Below are positions 28,677 to 37,132 of a DNA stretch of 64,000 nucleotides, in pieces. The notes below the pieces were generated by a model that made no database searches, was not told the DNA's origin, and saw only the letters and a list, made by a program, of their open reading frames with translations. Every line of letters starts with the position of its first letter. Position 1 is the stretch's first letter. Source of the DNA: Comamonas composti DSM 21721 (GTDB lineage: Bacteria; Pseudomonadota; Gammaproteobacteria; Burkholderiales; Burkholderiaceae_C); the NCBI RefSeq assembly GCF_000429845.1, contig NZ_AUCQ01000023.1, forward strand, positions 1-64,000, in the 5' to 3' direction. The translations under genes and the position numbers were made by a program.

Positions 28677-29351
28677 TTAACCGAGATCAGCTGCCGCATC
28701 GGCCGATGCCCCCAGCCTGAGCCGCAAGGCATGGACTGCGCTGTCCACCGTGGTGAAGACCGGCAGGCCGCTGGCCTCCTCGCAGGCCTTGCGGGCACGC
28801 GCCAGACTGAACTGGGCCAGCGCGATGCGCGTGCAGCCCTTGCCCGCGAGAAACCGGGCCTGCTCGGCCACGAGCCGGTCATGGGTAACCGCATCGCCAC
28901 GGTGCAAGGCCTCGAGAGCTCCGGCAGCCAGCGCCGGCATCAACTCCACATCGGGGCCGAACTCCTTGGGCATGGAGCTCAGCGTAGGGCCAAAGCTGGC
29001 GATCAGGCCCAGCGGCCCCTGCAGGCCCGCACAGGCCTGCGCGATCATGGCCTCGTTGGGTTTGAGCACCGGGATGCGGGAATGCTGCTCGGCCACGGTC
29101 TCTATGCAGGGGCCAAAGGCCGAGCAGGTGAACAGTATGGCATCGGCCCCTGTCTCCACCACATACCGGGCCAGATGCTGAAAGCGCTGGTGCATGGCTT
29201 CATCAAGCCCACGCCCACTGCGAACCAGATCACTGGAGAGGCTGTCGTCCAGCAGGTTCATGCGCTGGGCCTGCGGCCAATGGCGTGCAAACGCCTGATT
29301 GATCGGATCGACGGAGTGGTTGAGGGCATGGATGAGGGCGATTCGGGTCAT
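28677..29351 (-). CDS. Asp/Glu racemase-superfamily protein
   Basis: The 224-residue protein belongs to the Asp/Glu/hydantoin racemase superfamily, which uses two cysteines as acid and base. The first is in ADAILFTCSAFGPCIE (about residues 80-95), along with VLKPNEAMIAQAC. At the expected second site I see LAQFSLARA, with no cysteine, so it may be a variant enzyme such as a decarboxylase or isomerase, or be altered. It follows the class III aminotransferase by 58 bases on the same strand and probably belongs to the same operon. The exact substrate is unknown. Confidence 0.75.
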   Translation of the reverse strand: MTRIALIHALNHSVDPINQAFARHWPQAQRMNLLDDSLSSDLVRSGRGLDEAMHQRFQHLARYVVETGADAILFTCSAFGPCIETVAEQHSRIPVLKPNEAMIAQACAGLQGPLGLIASFGPTLSSMPKEFGPDVELMPALAAGALEALHRGDAVTHDRLVAEQARFLAGKGCTRIALAQFSLARARKACEEASGLPVFTTVDSAVHALRLRLGASADAAADLG

Positions 29352-29409
29352 GAAAAAAAGCAGGCTGAAAAGCCATTCGAATAAACAAGAGTGGACAAGA
29401 AACGATGGA

Positions 29410-30741
29410 TCAGGAAATCGGGGCAGTTGCGGCATCGATGGCTTCGGCCAGTCGGCCGGCCATGGTGACCAGCTCGTTGCGCGAAGCCACGAAGGGCGGA
29501 GCCAGCAGCACATGGTCGCCCGCCAGCCCGTCGACCGTGCCACCCGCGGGATAGCACAGCAGGCCGCGCTGCATGGCCTCGGCCTTGATCCGGGCATGCA
29601 GCTTGAGCGCGGGATCGAAAGCGGTCTTGCTGGCCCGGTCCGCCACCAGCTCTATGCCCCAGAAAAAGCCGCGCCCGCGTATATCGCCCACATGTCTGTG
29701 AGCCCCGAGGGACAGGCTCAGCATGCGCTGCAGGAACAGGCCATCCGAGCTCACTTTTTCGAGCAGGCCGTCGCGCTGGATCACGTGCTGTACCGCCAGT
29801 GCCGCCGCACAGGCCACGGGATGGCCCAGATAGGTATGGCCATGCTGGAAGAAACCGCTGCCGCGCGACATGGCATCGACAATGTGCTTTTGCGCGAGCA
29901 CCGCGCCCACGGGCTGGTAGCCGCCCCCCAGGCCCTTGGCCACGGTGATCAGATCGGGCACCACGCCCTCCTGCTCGCACGCATAGAGCGCGCCCGTGCG
30001 CCCCATGCCGCACATGACCTCGTCCAGGATGAGCAGCACACCATGGCGGTCACAGACCTCGCGCACGGCCTTGAAATAGCCGGGAGTCGGCATCAGCACG
30101 CCGGCTGTGGCCCCGCCCACGGTCTCGGCGACAAAGGCAATCACGCTTTGCGGCTCCTGCGCCTGTATGGCCTCTTCCAGCTCCCTGGCCAGGCGCAGTC
30201 CGTATTGCTCGAAGCTCTCGTCCTCGCCCTGATCGCGATACGCATAGCAGGGCGAGACATGCGAAGCCTGGATCAGCAGCGGCGCAAACGGCGCTCGTCG
30301 CCAGGCATTGCCCCCGACGGCCAGCGCCCCCAGCGTATTGCCGTGGTAACTCTGGCGCCTGGCAATGAAATGCCGGCGCTGCGGCTGGCCGATCTCCACG
30401 AAGTACTGACGCGCCATCTTGAGCGCGGCCTCCACGGCCTCGGATCCGCCGCTGACCAGGTAGGCATGGCTGGTTCCCTCGGGCGCCCCCCGCACCAGGG
30501 CTTCGGCCAGGGCCTCGGCCACTTCGGTCGTGAAAAAGCTGGTGTGCGCATAGGCGAGCTTGTCGATCTGGGCATGCATGGCTGCAAGCACATCCGGGTG
30601 GCCATGGCCCAGCGAAGACACGGCCGCTCCGCCCGAGGCATCGAGGTAGCGCCGGCCATGGACATCGCGAATTTCCACGCCCCTGGCGGAAGCCGCAACC
30701 GGCGGCTGCTGGTGCAAATGGCGGTGGAACACATGGCTCAT
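29410..30741 (-). CDS. Class III PLP-dependent aminotransferase
   Basis: The 443-residue enzyme is a class III (omega/acetylornithine-type) aminotransferase. Marks are the N-terminal GRRYLDASGGAAVSSLGHGHP, the phosphate-binding VSGGSEAVEAALKMARQY, LILDEVMCGMGRTG, and the PLP-lysine in LITVAKGLGGGYQPVGAVL (about residues 265-284). Family members act on omega-amino acids, diamines or taurine-like substrates; the sequence alone does not fix the substrate. It is divergent from an RpiR-type regulator with a palindromic site between them. Confidence 0.88.
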   Translation of the reverse strand: MSHVFHRHLHQQPPVAASARGVEIRDVHGRRYLDASGGAAVSSLGHGHPDVLAAMHAQIDKLAYAHTSFFTTEVAEALAEALVRGAPEGTSHAYLVSGGSEAVEAALKMARQYFVEIGQPQRRHFIARRQSYHGNTLGALAVGGNAWRRAPFAPLLIQASHVSPCYAYRDQGEDESFEQYGLRLARELEEAIQAQEPQSVIAFVAETVGGATAGVLMPTPGYFKAVREVCDRHGVLLILDEVMCGMGRTGALYACEQEGVVPDLITVAKGLGGGYQPVGAVLAQKHIVDAMSRGSGFFQHGHTYLGHPVACAAALAVQHVIQRDGLLEKVSSDGLFLQRMLSLSLGAHRHVGDIRGRGFFWGIELVADRASKTAFDPALKLHARIKAEAMQRGLLCYPAGGTVDGLAGDHVLLAPPFVASRNELVTMAGRLAEAIDAATAPIS

Positions 30742-30756
30742 AACACACCTTATTCA

Positions 30757-30797
30757 GATCAATTGTTCCAAAAAATTATTTGTTGAAACAATTGATC
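30757..30797. promoter_or_regulatory. Palindromic operator between the aminotransferase and RpiR regulator
   Basis: A perfect 11-base inverted repeat (GATCAATTGTT at 30757-30767 and AACAATTGATC at 30787-30797) is separated by 19 bases of AT-rich DNA, so the half-sites are about three helical turns apart. It lies just upstream of the aminotransferase start and between two divergent genes. It is the likely site for the neighbouring RpiR-type protein. Confidence 0.78.
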
Positions 30798-30856
30798 CGT
30801 CAAGTCACAATTCCGTGAAACAGATCTTTCCTGACGTTATCTTTGTCAACAATCCC

Positions 30857-31753
30857 ATGCCCATCTGTGAAGACATACGCCAGCGCTATCCGGACCTGCC
30901 CGCCGCCCTGCAGCAGGTTGCGAGGTTTATCCTCGAGCATCCTGGCGAAGTCGTCACATCCTCCATGCGCGGCCTGGGCATGCGCGCAGACAGTGCTCCT
31001 GCGACCCTGGTGCGCTTTGCCCAATCGCTGGGATTCGAAGGCTGGCCCCAGCTCAAGCAGGCATTTGCCCAGGATCTGGGCCTGGCGCAGGACAAGGCCT
31101 ATGGCAGCAAGGCCCTGGCCCTGCTGCAGCGGGCCAGCCATGAGGACCTGGCCGCCGAGAACTTTGCCCAGCAGCAGCGCAACCTGGAAACCACCTTGCA
31201 CAACCTGGGCGACAAGCTGCAGCACGCCTGCGGATTGCTCGAACAAGCGGCCAGCGTTCATGTCGCAGGATTTCGGGCCAGCTTTGCGGTGGCCTTTTCC
31301 TTTGTCTACCTCTACCGGCTGCTGCGGCCCAGCGTGCATCTGATGGACGGCCATGGCGGCACGCTGGAGATGCAATGCCGCGCCTTATCGGCCGGTGACA
31401 GCCTGCTGGTCATGGGTTTTGCGCCTTACTCACGCGAGGCACTGATGGCAGCGCAGGCAGCCCAGGCCGCGGGCTGCCGCATTGTGGCGCTGACCGACAG
31501 CCCGGCCTCGCCCCTGGCCCTGCTGGCCGACGTCACCCTGCTGTTCTCGCTGCACAGCCAGTCCTTTTTTCCCTCCACCACCGCCGCCATGGCCTTGTCC
31601 GAAGCCCTGGCCGAGATGCTGGCCAGCCGCGCAGGCCAGGATGTCGTGGCCCGCATAGACCAGGCCGAGGCCCAGTTGTTCCACTCCGGCGCCTACCTGC
31701 AGCGGCCCAGGCCCAGGAGTTCAAGACCAGGCCCGCGCAAAGAAGAAGGCTAA
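30857..31753 (+). CDS. MurR/RpiR-family transcriptional regulator (HTH plus SIS domain)
   Basis: The protein is about 298 residues from the ATG at 30857; a GTG at 30815 would add 14 residues. The N-terminal HTH_6 domain (about 1-77) includes YPDLPAALQQVARFILEHP and APATLVRFAQSLGFEGWPQLK. A SIS domain (about 115-245) has VMGFAPYSREALMAAQAAQ and is likely to sense a small molecule or phosphosugar-like ligand. Divergence from the aminotransferase/racemase pair and the palindrome in between point to local control of that pair. Its stop overlaps convergent btuD by four bases. Confidence 0.88.
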   Translation: MPICEDIRQRYPDLPAALQQVARFILEHPGEVVTSSMRGLGMRADSAPATLVRFAQSLGFEGWPQLKQAFAQDLGLAQDKAYGSKALALLQRASHEDLAAENFAQQQRNLETTLHNLGDKLQHACGLLEQAASVHVAGFRASFAVAFSFVYLYRLLRPSVHLMDGHGGTLEMQCRALSAGDSLLVMGFAPYSREALMAAQAAQAAGCRIVALTDSPASPLALLADVTLLFSLHSQSFFPSTTAAMALSEALAEMLASRAGQDVVARIDQAEAQLFHSGAYLQRPRPRSSRPGPRKEEG

Positions 31754-32604
31754 CGTCCCGGGCCCAAGGTTTGCCTGTGTTCGAGCCCTTGCCGGACATC
31801 CCGGGTTCTGGGCAGGGCCAGCCATTGGCCGTCGATGGAGCAAATGCGCAGCCGGTGCTCGAACACCTCCTCCAGAGCCGCATGCGTGCCCTGGTCGCTG
31901 CAAGCGCCCTGGTGCAGGACGCGCCCCTGGTTCAGGATGACAAGCTCCTGAGCCTGCAAGGCCATGGAGATCTCATGCAGCACGCTGATCACGGTGTGCC
32001 CGCTCTCGACCAGTGCCTGCACGCATTCAAGCCAGTCGGCCTGGTGCGGCGGATCGAGGTTGGCCAGGGGCTCGTCCATGAGCAGGACCTCGGCCTGTAC
32101 GGCGAGGGCTCGCGCCAGCAGCACGCGCTGGCGCTCCCCGCCCGAGAGGCTGCCCACGCTGCGCCGGCGCCAGTCCCAGCCCTGGGTTTGATGCAGGGCC
32201 TGCTCCACGGCCTCGTGGTCGGCGCGGCTGGGCGCGGCCAGCCAGCCCTGGTGCGGCAGCCTGCCCAGCATCACCAGGTCATAGACCGCCATATCGCCGG
32301 CCACGGGCTGGTTCTGGCCCAGCCAGGCCAGACTGCGCGCACGTTCGCGTCCCGGCCACTGTTTCAGCTCACGGCCCAGCAGCTCGATCTCGCCGCTCTG
32401 ACTCTGGCCTGCGACATCCATGCCGGCCAGAGCCCTGAGCAACGTGGATTTGCCCGCACCATTGGGGCCAACCATGGCCGTCCAGCGCCCGGCCGCAAAG
32501 CCCAGCGAGACCTTGTGCAAGATGCGCTGGCCGTGCAGACTCAGGCTTACATCCCTGGCCTGCAAAGCCATGCCCGGCCGGGCGCTTGCATTCTTGCGGC
32601 TCAT
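31750..32604 (-). CDS. btuD: Vitamin B12 ABC transporter ATP-binding protein
   Basis: The 284-residue ATPase energises corrinoid import. It has Walker A (VGPNGAGKSTLLRAL), signature SLSGGERQRVLLARAL, Walker B (LLMDEPLANLD) and the switch histidine in SVLHEI. The GTG/ATG choice is simple: ATG at 32604 overlaps the btuC stop by four bases. The assignment to B12 rather than heme or siderophore rests on the cluster. Confidence 0.9.
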   Translation of the reverse strand: MSRKNASARPGMALQARDVSLSLHGQRILHKVSLGFAAGRWTAMVGPNGAGKSTLLRALAGMDVAGQSQSGEIELLGRELKQWPGRERARSLAWLGQNQPVAGDMAVYDLVMLGRLPHQGWLAAPSRADHEAVEQALHQTQGWDWRRRSVGSLSGGERQRVLLARALAVQAEVLLMDEPLANLDPPHQADWLECVQALVESGHTVISVLHEISMALQAQELVILNQGRVLHQGACSDQGTHAALEEVFEHRLRICSIDGQWLALPRTRDVRQGLEHRQTLGPGR

Positions 32605-33641
32605 GCTGCCTCCCCGCTGCGCAGTCCATGGCGGCGGTGCATGAGCCACAGCAGATAGCTGCCACCGAGCACGGCCGTGAGCACGCCCACGGGCAGCTCC
32701 TGGGGCGCGATCAGCCAGCGTGCAAGCAGGTCTGCACCCAACAGCAAGACCGCGCCCATGGCCGCGCTCAGCACCAGCAGCCAGCGATGCAAGGCCTGAA
32801 CCAGGGAACGCACCAGATGCGGCGCGGCCAGGCCAACAAAGGCAATGAGCCCGGTCTGGGCCACGGCCGTTCCCGTGGCCAGGGCCAGCAACAGAATCAG
32901 CACCATGCGCAGCGGCGCCAGCGGCAGGCCCAGGCTGTGGGCCGTGGCTTCGCCCAAGGCCAGGCCATCGAGCACACGGCTCAGACTCCAGGCCACGCCG
33001 CAGCTCAGCAGCAGCACGCCCAACATCAGTGCGCAGGCGCTCCAGCTCACAAAAGAGGTGCTGCCGAGCATGAAGGACTGCATGGCCTGCATGATGTCGG
33101 GGTTCATGAGCAGCACCAGCGAAGCCGTGGCCCCGAGCACCACGCCCACGACCACACCTGCCAGCAGCAGACGCATGGTGTTGTGCGCGCCCTGGGCCAG
33201 CACCAGGGTCAGCAAGACGGCCAGGGCTGCGCCTGCAAAGGCCGCGCCGGTCACACCCAGACGTGCTAGGCCGGCCAGTGCAAATGGCGACGCCCCCATG
33301 GCCGCCATGCTCAGGGCCACGCCCAGCGAAGCCCCCGAGGCACTGCCCAGCAGATAGGGGTCGGCCAGAGGGTTGCGGAAAACCCCTTGTGCCACGGCGC
33401 CGGCCAGGCCCAGCAGGCCACCGGCCAGCCAGGCGCCGGCCGTGCGCGGCAGCCGGATGTCGGTCACGATCTGCCAGGCCAGAGGATCGCCATGGGCTTT
33501 CCATACGCTGTCCCAGCCGGTGCTGCCTATGCCTGCACCCAGCAGCATCAAAAGCAGGCTCAGCAGCAGCAGGGCCAGGGCCATCCAGGGCGCCGCAAGA
33601 CCGGTTTGAAGCGTACAGGGCCTGGCTCGGCACTCGCTCAT
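32601..33641 (-). CDS. btuC: Vitamin B12 ABC transporter permease, FecCD family
   Basis: The 346-residue permease has about ten membrane helices and family motifs LPRTAGAWLAGGLLGLAGAV and GLIAFVGLAAPHLVR (the ATPase-contact region). Start and stop each overlap neighbours by four bases, so btuF-btuC-btuD is one translationally coupled unit. Confidence 0.92.
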   Translation of the reverse strand: MSECRARPCTLQTGLAAPWMALALLLLSLLLMLLGAGIGSTGWDSVWKAHGDPLAWQIVTDIRLPRTAGAWLAGGLLGLAGAVAQGVFRNPLADPYLLGSASGASLGVALSMAAMGASPFALAGLARLGVTGAAFAGAALAVLLTLVLAQGAHNTMRLLLAGVVVGVVLGATASLVLLMNPDIMQAMQSFMLGSTSFVSWSACALMLGVLLLSCGVAWSLSRVLDGLALGEATAHSLGLPLAPLRMVLILLLALATGTAVAQTGLIAFVGLAAPHLVRSLVQALHRWLLVLSAAMGAVLLLGADLLARWLIAPQELPVGVLTAVLGGSYLLWLMHRRHGLRSGEAA

Positions 33642-34549
33642 TGCACTCCTCCTGGCTGCTTGAGGCCCTGGCCCTTGTCGCTCAGGCAGCGAGCCATGAG
33701 CCAGGCTCCTTCGGCCATGCGCGGGCCCGGTCGGATGAGCACATCCGACTCCTCATGCTTGAAGCGGCAGATGCGCCCTGCCTTGACGGCACGCATGCTG
33801 GCCCAGCCAGGATAAGGCAGGCCCGACTGTCCCAGACTGCGCTCTCCGCCCATGATGAAGTCCGGGTTGGCGCGCACCACGTATTCGGGATTGATGCGTG
33901 GAAACGACCCCAGGTCCGCCCCAACGATATTGCCCACGCCCAGGCGCGTGAGCGTCTCGCCGATGAACGAGGTCTGGCCGGCCGCATAAGGGCCTCGGCT
34001 GGCCTCGAAGTACACCTTGCTGCCGCGCAGCCCTTGCGGAACGCTCAGGGCAGCTTTCTGAATTTCGGCCTCTATGCGGCCCCAGACGCGATCCGCGCCC
34101 TGCTCGGCTGGCAGGTCCAGCAGTTGGCCCAGGGTCTGGAGCACGGCCCTGGCATCGGCATGGGTGCGCGGCTCCAGCGCCACGACCTTGAGGCCCAGGG
34201 CCTCCATGCGCGTCACCGCCCGGGAGGCCATGGAGACCAGCACCACATCCGGCTTGAGCGCCACGATGGCCTCGATGTTCGGATCGAGCCCTCCACCGAC
34301 CACCTTCAGGCTCTTGATGTGCTCGGGCCAGTTGGAATAGCGGTCCACACCAACCAGACGCTCGCAGGCGCCGAGTGCACACACGCTTTCGGTCAGAGAC
34401 GGCAAAAGGCTCACGATGCGCTGGGGTGGACGCGGCAATTGCACGGCCACACCGCGGCCGTCGGTGATTTGTACGGCCTGGGCCAATGTCGGACCAAGCG
34501 CCAATGCCCCGGCCAGCACCCATGCCTGGCATTTTTTAAACAGCTTCAT
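33638..34549 (-). CDS. btuF: Cobalamin-binding periplasmic protein
   Basis: The product (303 residues) has a signal peptide (MKLFKKCQAWVLAGALALG to AQA). The helical-backbone binding-protein fold follows, with RIVSLLPSLTESVCALGACERLVGVDRYSNWP (parts typical of BtuF) and a long helix between two lobes. An alternative ATG three codons upstream (34558) exists. It delivers corrinoids to the membrane complex; heme or siderophore binding is less likely in this setting. Confidence 0.88.
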   Translation of the reverse strand: MKLFKKCQAWVLAGALALGPTLAQAVQITDGRGVAVQLPRPPQRIVSLLPSLTESVCALGACERLVGVDRYSNWPEHIKSLKVVGGGLDPNIEAIVALKPDVVLVSMASRAVTRMEALGLKVVALEPRTHADARAVLQTLGQLLDLPAEQGADRVWGRIEAEIQKAALSVPQGLRGSKVYFEASRGPYAAGQTSFIGETLTRLGVGNIVGADLGSFPRINPEYVVRANPDFIMGGERSLGQSGLPYPGWASMRAVKAGRICRFKHEESDVLIRPGPRMAEGAWLMARCLSDKGQGLKQPGGVQ

Positions 34550-34627
34550 GTGAATCATTCATCGCAAAATTCGCGGCCCATCAAGCCGGCGGAAATCCAG
34601 CCAGAGGCCGCGAGCAGGATCGAATAC

Positions 34628-35003
34628 CGCGTTTTGCGCAGCGTACAAAACCGGCGCAACCCAAGCCCAGAGACAGCCAGCAAGGGCCGCCCCGCAGCGA
34701 GGCTGTCGTCCCCTCCCGCAGAGAGAGGGGGAAGGCGCGCAAGCGACTCAAGACTTCATGGCGCAGCGCACAAAATCGGCACTGCCAAAGCACGGAGACA
34801 GCGAGCAAGGGCTGCCGCGGAGCGAGGCTGTCGTCCCCCTCCTGCAGAGAGAGGGGGAAGGCGCGCAAGCGACTCAAGACTTCATCGCGCAGCGTACAAA
34901 ACCGGCACTGCCAAAGCCCAGAGACAGCGAGCAAGGGCCGCCCCGCAGCGAGGCTGTCGTCCCCTTCCCGCAGAGAGAGGGGGAAGGCGCGCAAGCGACT
35001 CAG
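34628..35003. repeat. Three tandem copies of a 125-126-base repeat
   Basis: The block GCGAGGCTGTCGTCCCC recurs at 34697, 34822 and 34948, each time followed by a purine-rich GAGAGAGGGGGAAGGCGCGC and AAGCGACTCA. Between blocks is a conserved stretch with CAAAACCGGCACTGCCAAAG. Copies differ by a few substitutions; the first is more diverged. The array fills the gap between cobU and btuF. A minus-strand reading frame stays open through it only because the repeat translates in phase; I do not call it a gene. Confidence 0.88.
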
Positions 35004-35011
35004 GGGGTGTT

Positions 35012-35617
35012 TCATTTGAGCCCCAGCGCCAGCCCCGCACACATCAGCGTGACCGATTCACAGCGTCTGGCCACCTGCTGGTTGAGCTGGCCCAGCGCAT
35101 CCACAAAGGCACGGACTTCGGAGCCCAGGGGAATCACGCCCAGACCGATCTCGTTGCCGACCAGGATCACAGGACCCGGGGCCTGCTCAAGCGCTTCCAT
35201 AAAAAGAGCACATTGCGCTTGCCAGTCCTGGGCTAGAGTGCTTTTTGATGCCAAATCATCAGCAGGCATCAGCCAATTCGTCAGCCAGAGCGTGAGGCAG
35301 TCTATGACCAGCAGCCGGTGCGGCGCGCTGTTCTGGGCAAGCAGGCCGGCCAGGTCGCGCGGCTCCTCCAGAGTCCCCATGCCGGGCACGCGCCGGGCAC
35401 GATCGACCTGATGACGCTTGATGCGCGCGCGCATCTCTTCGTCCCAGGCCTGGCCGGTCGCGATGAGTTGGGCCTCGCGCCGTGGAGTGCCCTTCCCCCC
35501 CCCTGCCAGCCAGGCCTTGGCCTGCATTTCGGCGCGGCGCGACTTGCCACTTTTTTGCCCACCCAGGATCAGTTCGCGGCGCCAGGGGCGGCCATCGATG
35601 TTCTGTTCGTTCAGCAT
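35012..35617 (-). CDS. cobU: Adenosylcobinamide kinase / adenosylcobinamide-phosphate guanylyltransferase
   Basis: The 201-residue enzyme phosphorylates adenosylcobinamide and adds GMP. The P-loop LILGGQKSGKSRRAE is near residue 17-31 (family form GGxRSGKS). Also present are WDEEMRARIKRHQVDR, VIDCLTLWLTNWL and VILVGNEIGLGVIPLG. It starts 14 bases after cobB. No cobS or cobT lies in the window, so the final assembly genes must be elsewhere. Confidence 0.95.
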   Translation of the reverse strand: MLNEQNIDGRPWRRELILGGQKSGKSRRAEMQAKAWLAGGGKGTPRREAQLIATGQAWDEEMRARIKRHQVDRARRVPGMGTLEEPRDLAGLLAQNSAPHRLLVIDCLTLWLTNWLMPADDLASKSTLAQDWQAQCALFMEALEQAPGPVILVGNEIGLGVIPLGSEVRAFVDALGQLNQQVARRCESVTLMCAGLALGLK

Positions 35618-35630
35618 GAATTGCTCGCTC

Positions 35631-37004
35631 TCAGTGCGCGCCCAGCAGGCCCGCCACGGCGCGTGGCTGCGAGGCAAACCAGGCATGAAAAAAGCTCGCA
35701 TGCACGCTGCCCAGCCGGTAGAGCGCCTCGCCGCGCCCGGGTTGGGGCTGCTGCCCGGGACGGCTGCTGCGTCCGACCTCGGCCAACGTGGTCTCCATGC
35801 GGCTGTAGTGAAAGGTGTGGCCGCGCAGAACGCCCCAGGGTGTCTCAAGCTGCTGCATGCCAAGGCCTGCAAGCTTTGCCTGCATCAGGGCCTGCGCCGG
35901 CAGCAGCCCCCAGAGCTGAGCCGTGCGGCCCTCGGCATCGGTCAGGGTCTCGCACAGCGAGAGCATGCCGCCGCACTCGGCCCACACAGGCTTGCCAGCC
36001 GCCACGTGGCGCTCCAGATCCTCGCGCAGCACGGTATTGGCGGCCAGGGTTGTCACATGGAGCTCGGGATAGCCGCCGGGCAGCCACAGCGCATCGCATG
36101 CTGGCAGGCCCTGCCCTGCCAGCGGCGAGAAAAAGGCCAGCTCGGCCCCCATGGCGCGCAGGCAGTCGAGATTGGCCTCATAGATGAATCCAAAGGCCGC
36201 ATCACGTGCAATCGCGATGCGTCGCCCGGCCAGCCAGGGCTGGATTTCAGGTATCTCGGTGCTGCCTTTCGCATCGCTGCCTGGCGCAAGGAAATCCACA
36301 CACCAGTCCTGCCAGCTCGCCTCACCTTGCGGGGCCAGCCAGGGCCTTTGGCCCAAAGGCGTGGCCTGCAGCGCATCGGCAGCCGCATCCAGACGCTGCA
36401 GACCGTCATCAATCTCCCGCGCTGCCACCAGGCCCAGATGACGCTCGGGCAGCAGCGACTGCTTGCCCCGACCGACCCGCACAAGCGCGCCCTGCCACAG
36501 GCTCTGATCACGCAGACCGCTCATCAGCAGATCCGCATGGTGGCTGCTGGCCACGCGGTTGGCCAGCAGGCCTGCCCAGCGCAGCCCCGGGCGATAGTGC
36601 TGCAGCCCATAGGCCAGGGCACCAAAAGTGCCGGCCATGGCTGCCGCATCAAGAACCGCCAGCACATGCAGGCCCAGGAGTTCGGCCAGGTCGGCCGCGC
36701 TGGGATTGCCGTCGAACATGCCCATCACGCCTTCAATCAGGATGAGGTCCGCCTCGCGGGCCGCAGCATGCAAACGCGCGCGCGCATCCGTCTCGCCCGT
36801 CATCCACAGGTCGATGTTGTGCACGGGTGTGCCGCAAGCCAGTTCATGCCAGTGAGGGTCAAGAAAATCCGGCCCGCACTTGAACACGCGCACGCGCCGG
36901 CCCTGGCGAGCATGCAGCCGTGCGAGGGCCGCCGTGAGTGTGGTCTTGCCCTGGCCCGAGGCCGAGGAGGTGATGAGCAGCGCAGGACAGCGAGCCAGAT
37001 GCAT
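35631..37004 (-). CDS. cobB: Cobyrinate a,c-diamide synthase
   Basis: The 457-residue glutamine amidotransferase amidates the a and c side chains of cobyrinic acid (CbiA/CobB). ATP-binding domain: LLITSSASGQGKTTLTAAL and FKCGPDFLDPHW. Amidotransferase domain: VWAECGGMLSLCETL with the catalytic cysteine. It lies between btuB and cobU. Confidence 0.94.
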   Translation of the reverse strand: MHLARCPALLITSSASGQGKTTLTAALARLHARQGRRVRVFKCGPDFLDPHWHELACGTPVHNIDLWMTGETDARARLHAAAREADLILIEGVMGMFDGNPSAADLAELLGLHVLAVLDAAAMAGTFGALAYGLQHYRPGLRWAGLLANRVASSHHADLLMSGLRDQSLWQGALVRVGRGKQSLLPERHLGLVAAREIDDGLQRLDAAADALQATPLGQRPWLAPQGEASWQDWCVDFLAPGSDAKGSTEIPEIQPWLAGRRIAIARDAAFGFIYEANLDCLRAMGAELAFFSPLAGQGLPACDALWLPGGYPELHVTTLAANTVLREDLERHVAAGKPVWAECGGMLSLCETLTDAEGRTAQLWGLLPAQALMQAKLAGLGMQQLETPWGVLRGHTFHYSRMETTLAEVGRSSRPGQQPQPGRGEALYRLGSVHASFFHAWFASQPRAVAGLLGAH

Positions 37005-37132
37005 AACAAAAATCCCAGAGGGCCTCGATTATTCGTGGTGCTGCGCTTCACGAGCAGCAGCAGAAAAAAGGGGGAGCCCAGGCCGAGGCCGTGGCTCCGT
37101 CACACGAGAGCGCGGCGCAACAACACAAGCGC

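Noticed and set aside
34581..35042. 153-codon minus frame through the tandem repeat
   Set aside because: The frame is open only because the repeat length keeps phase for two units, the copies diverge, and the translation has no domain.
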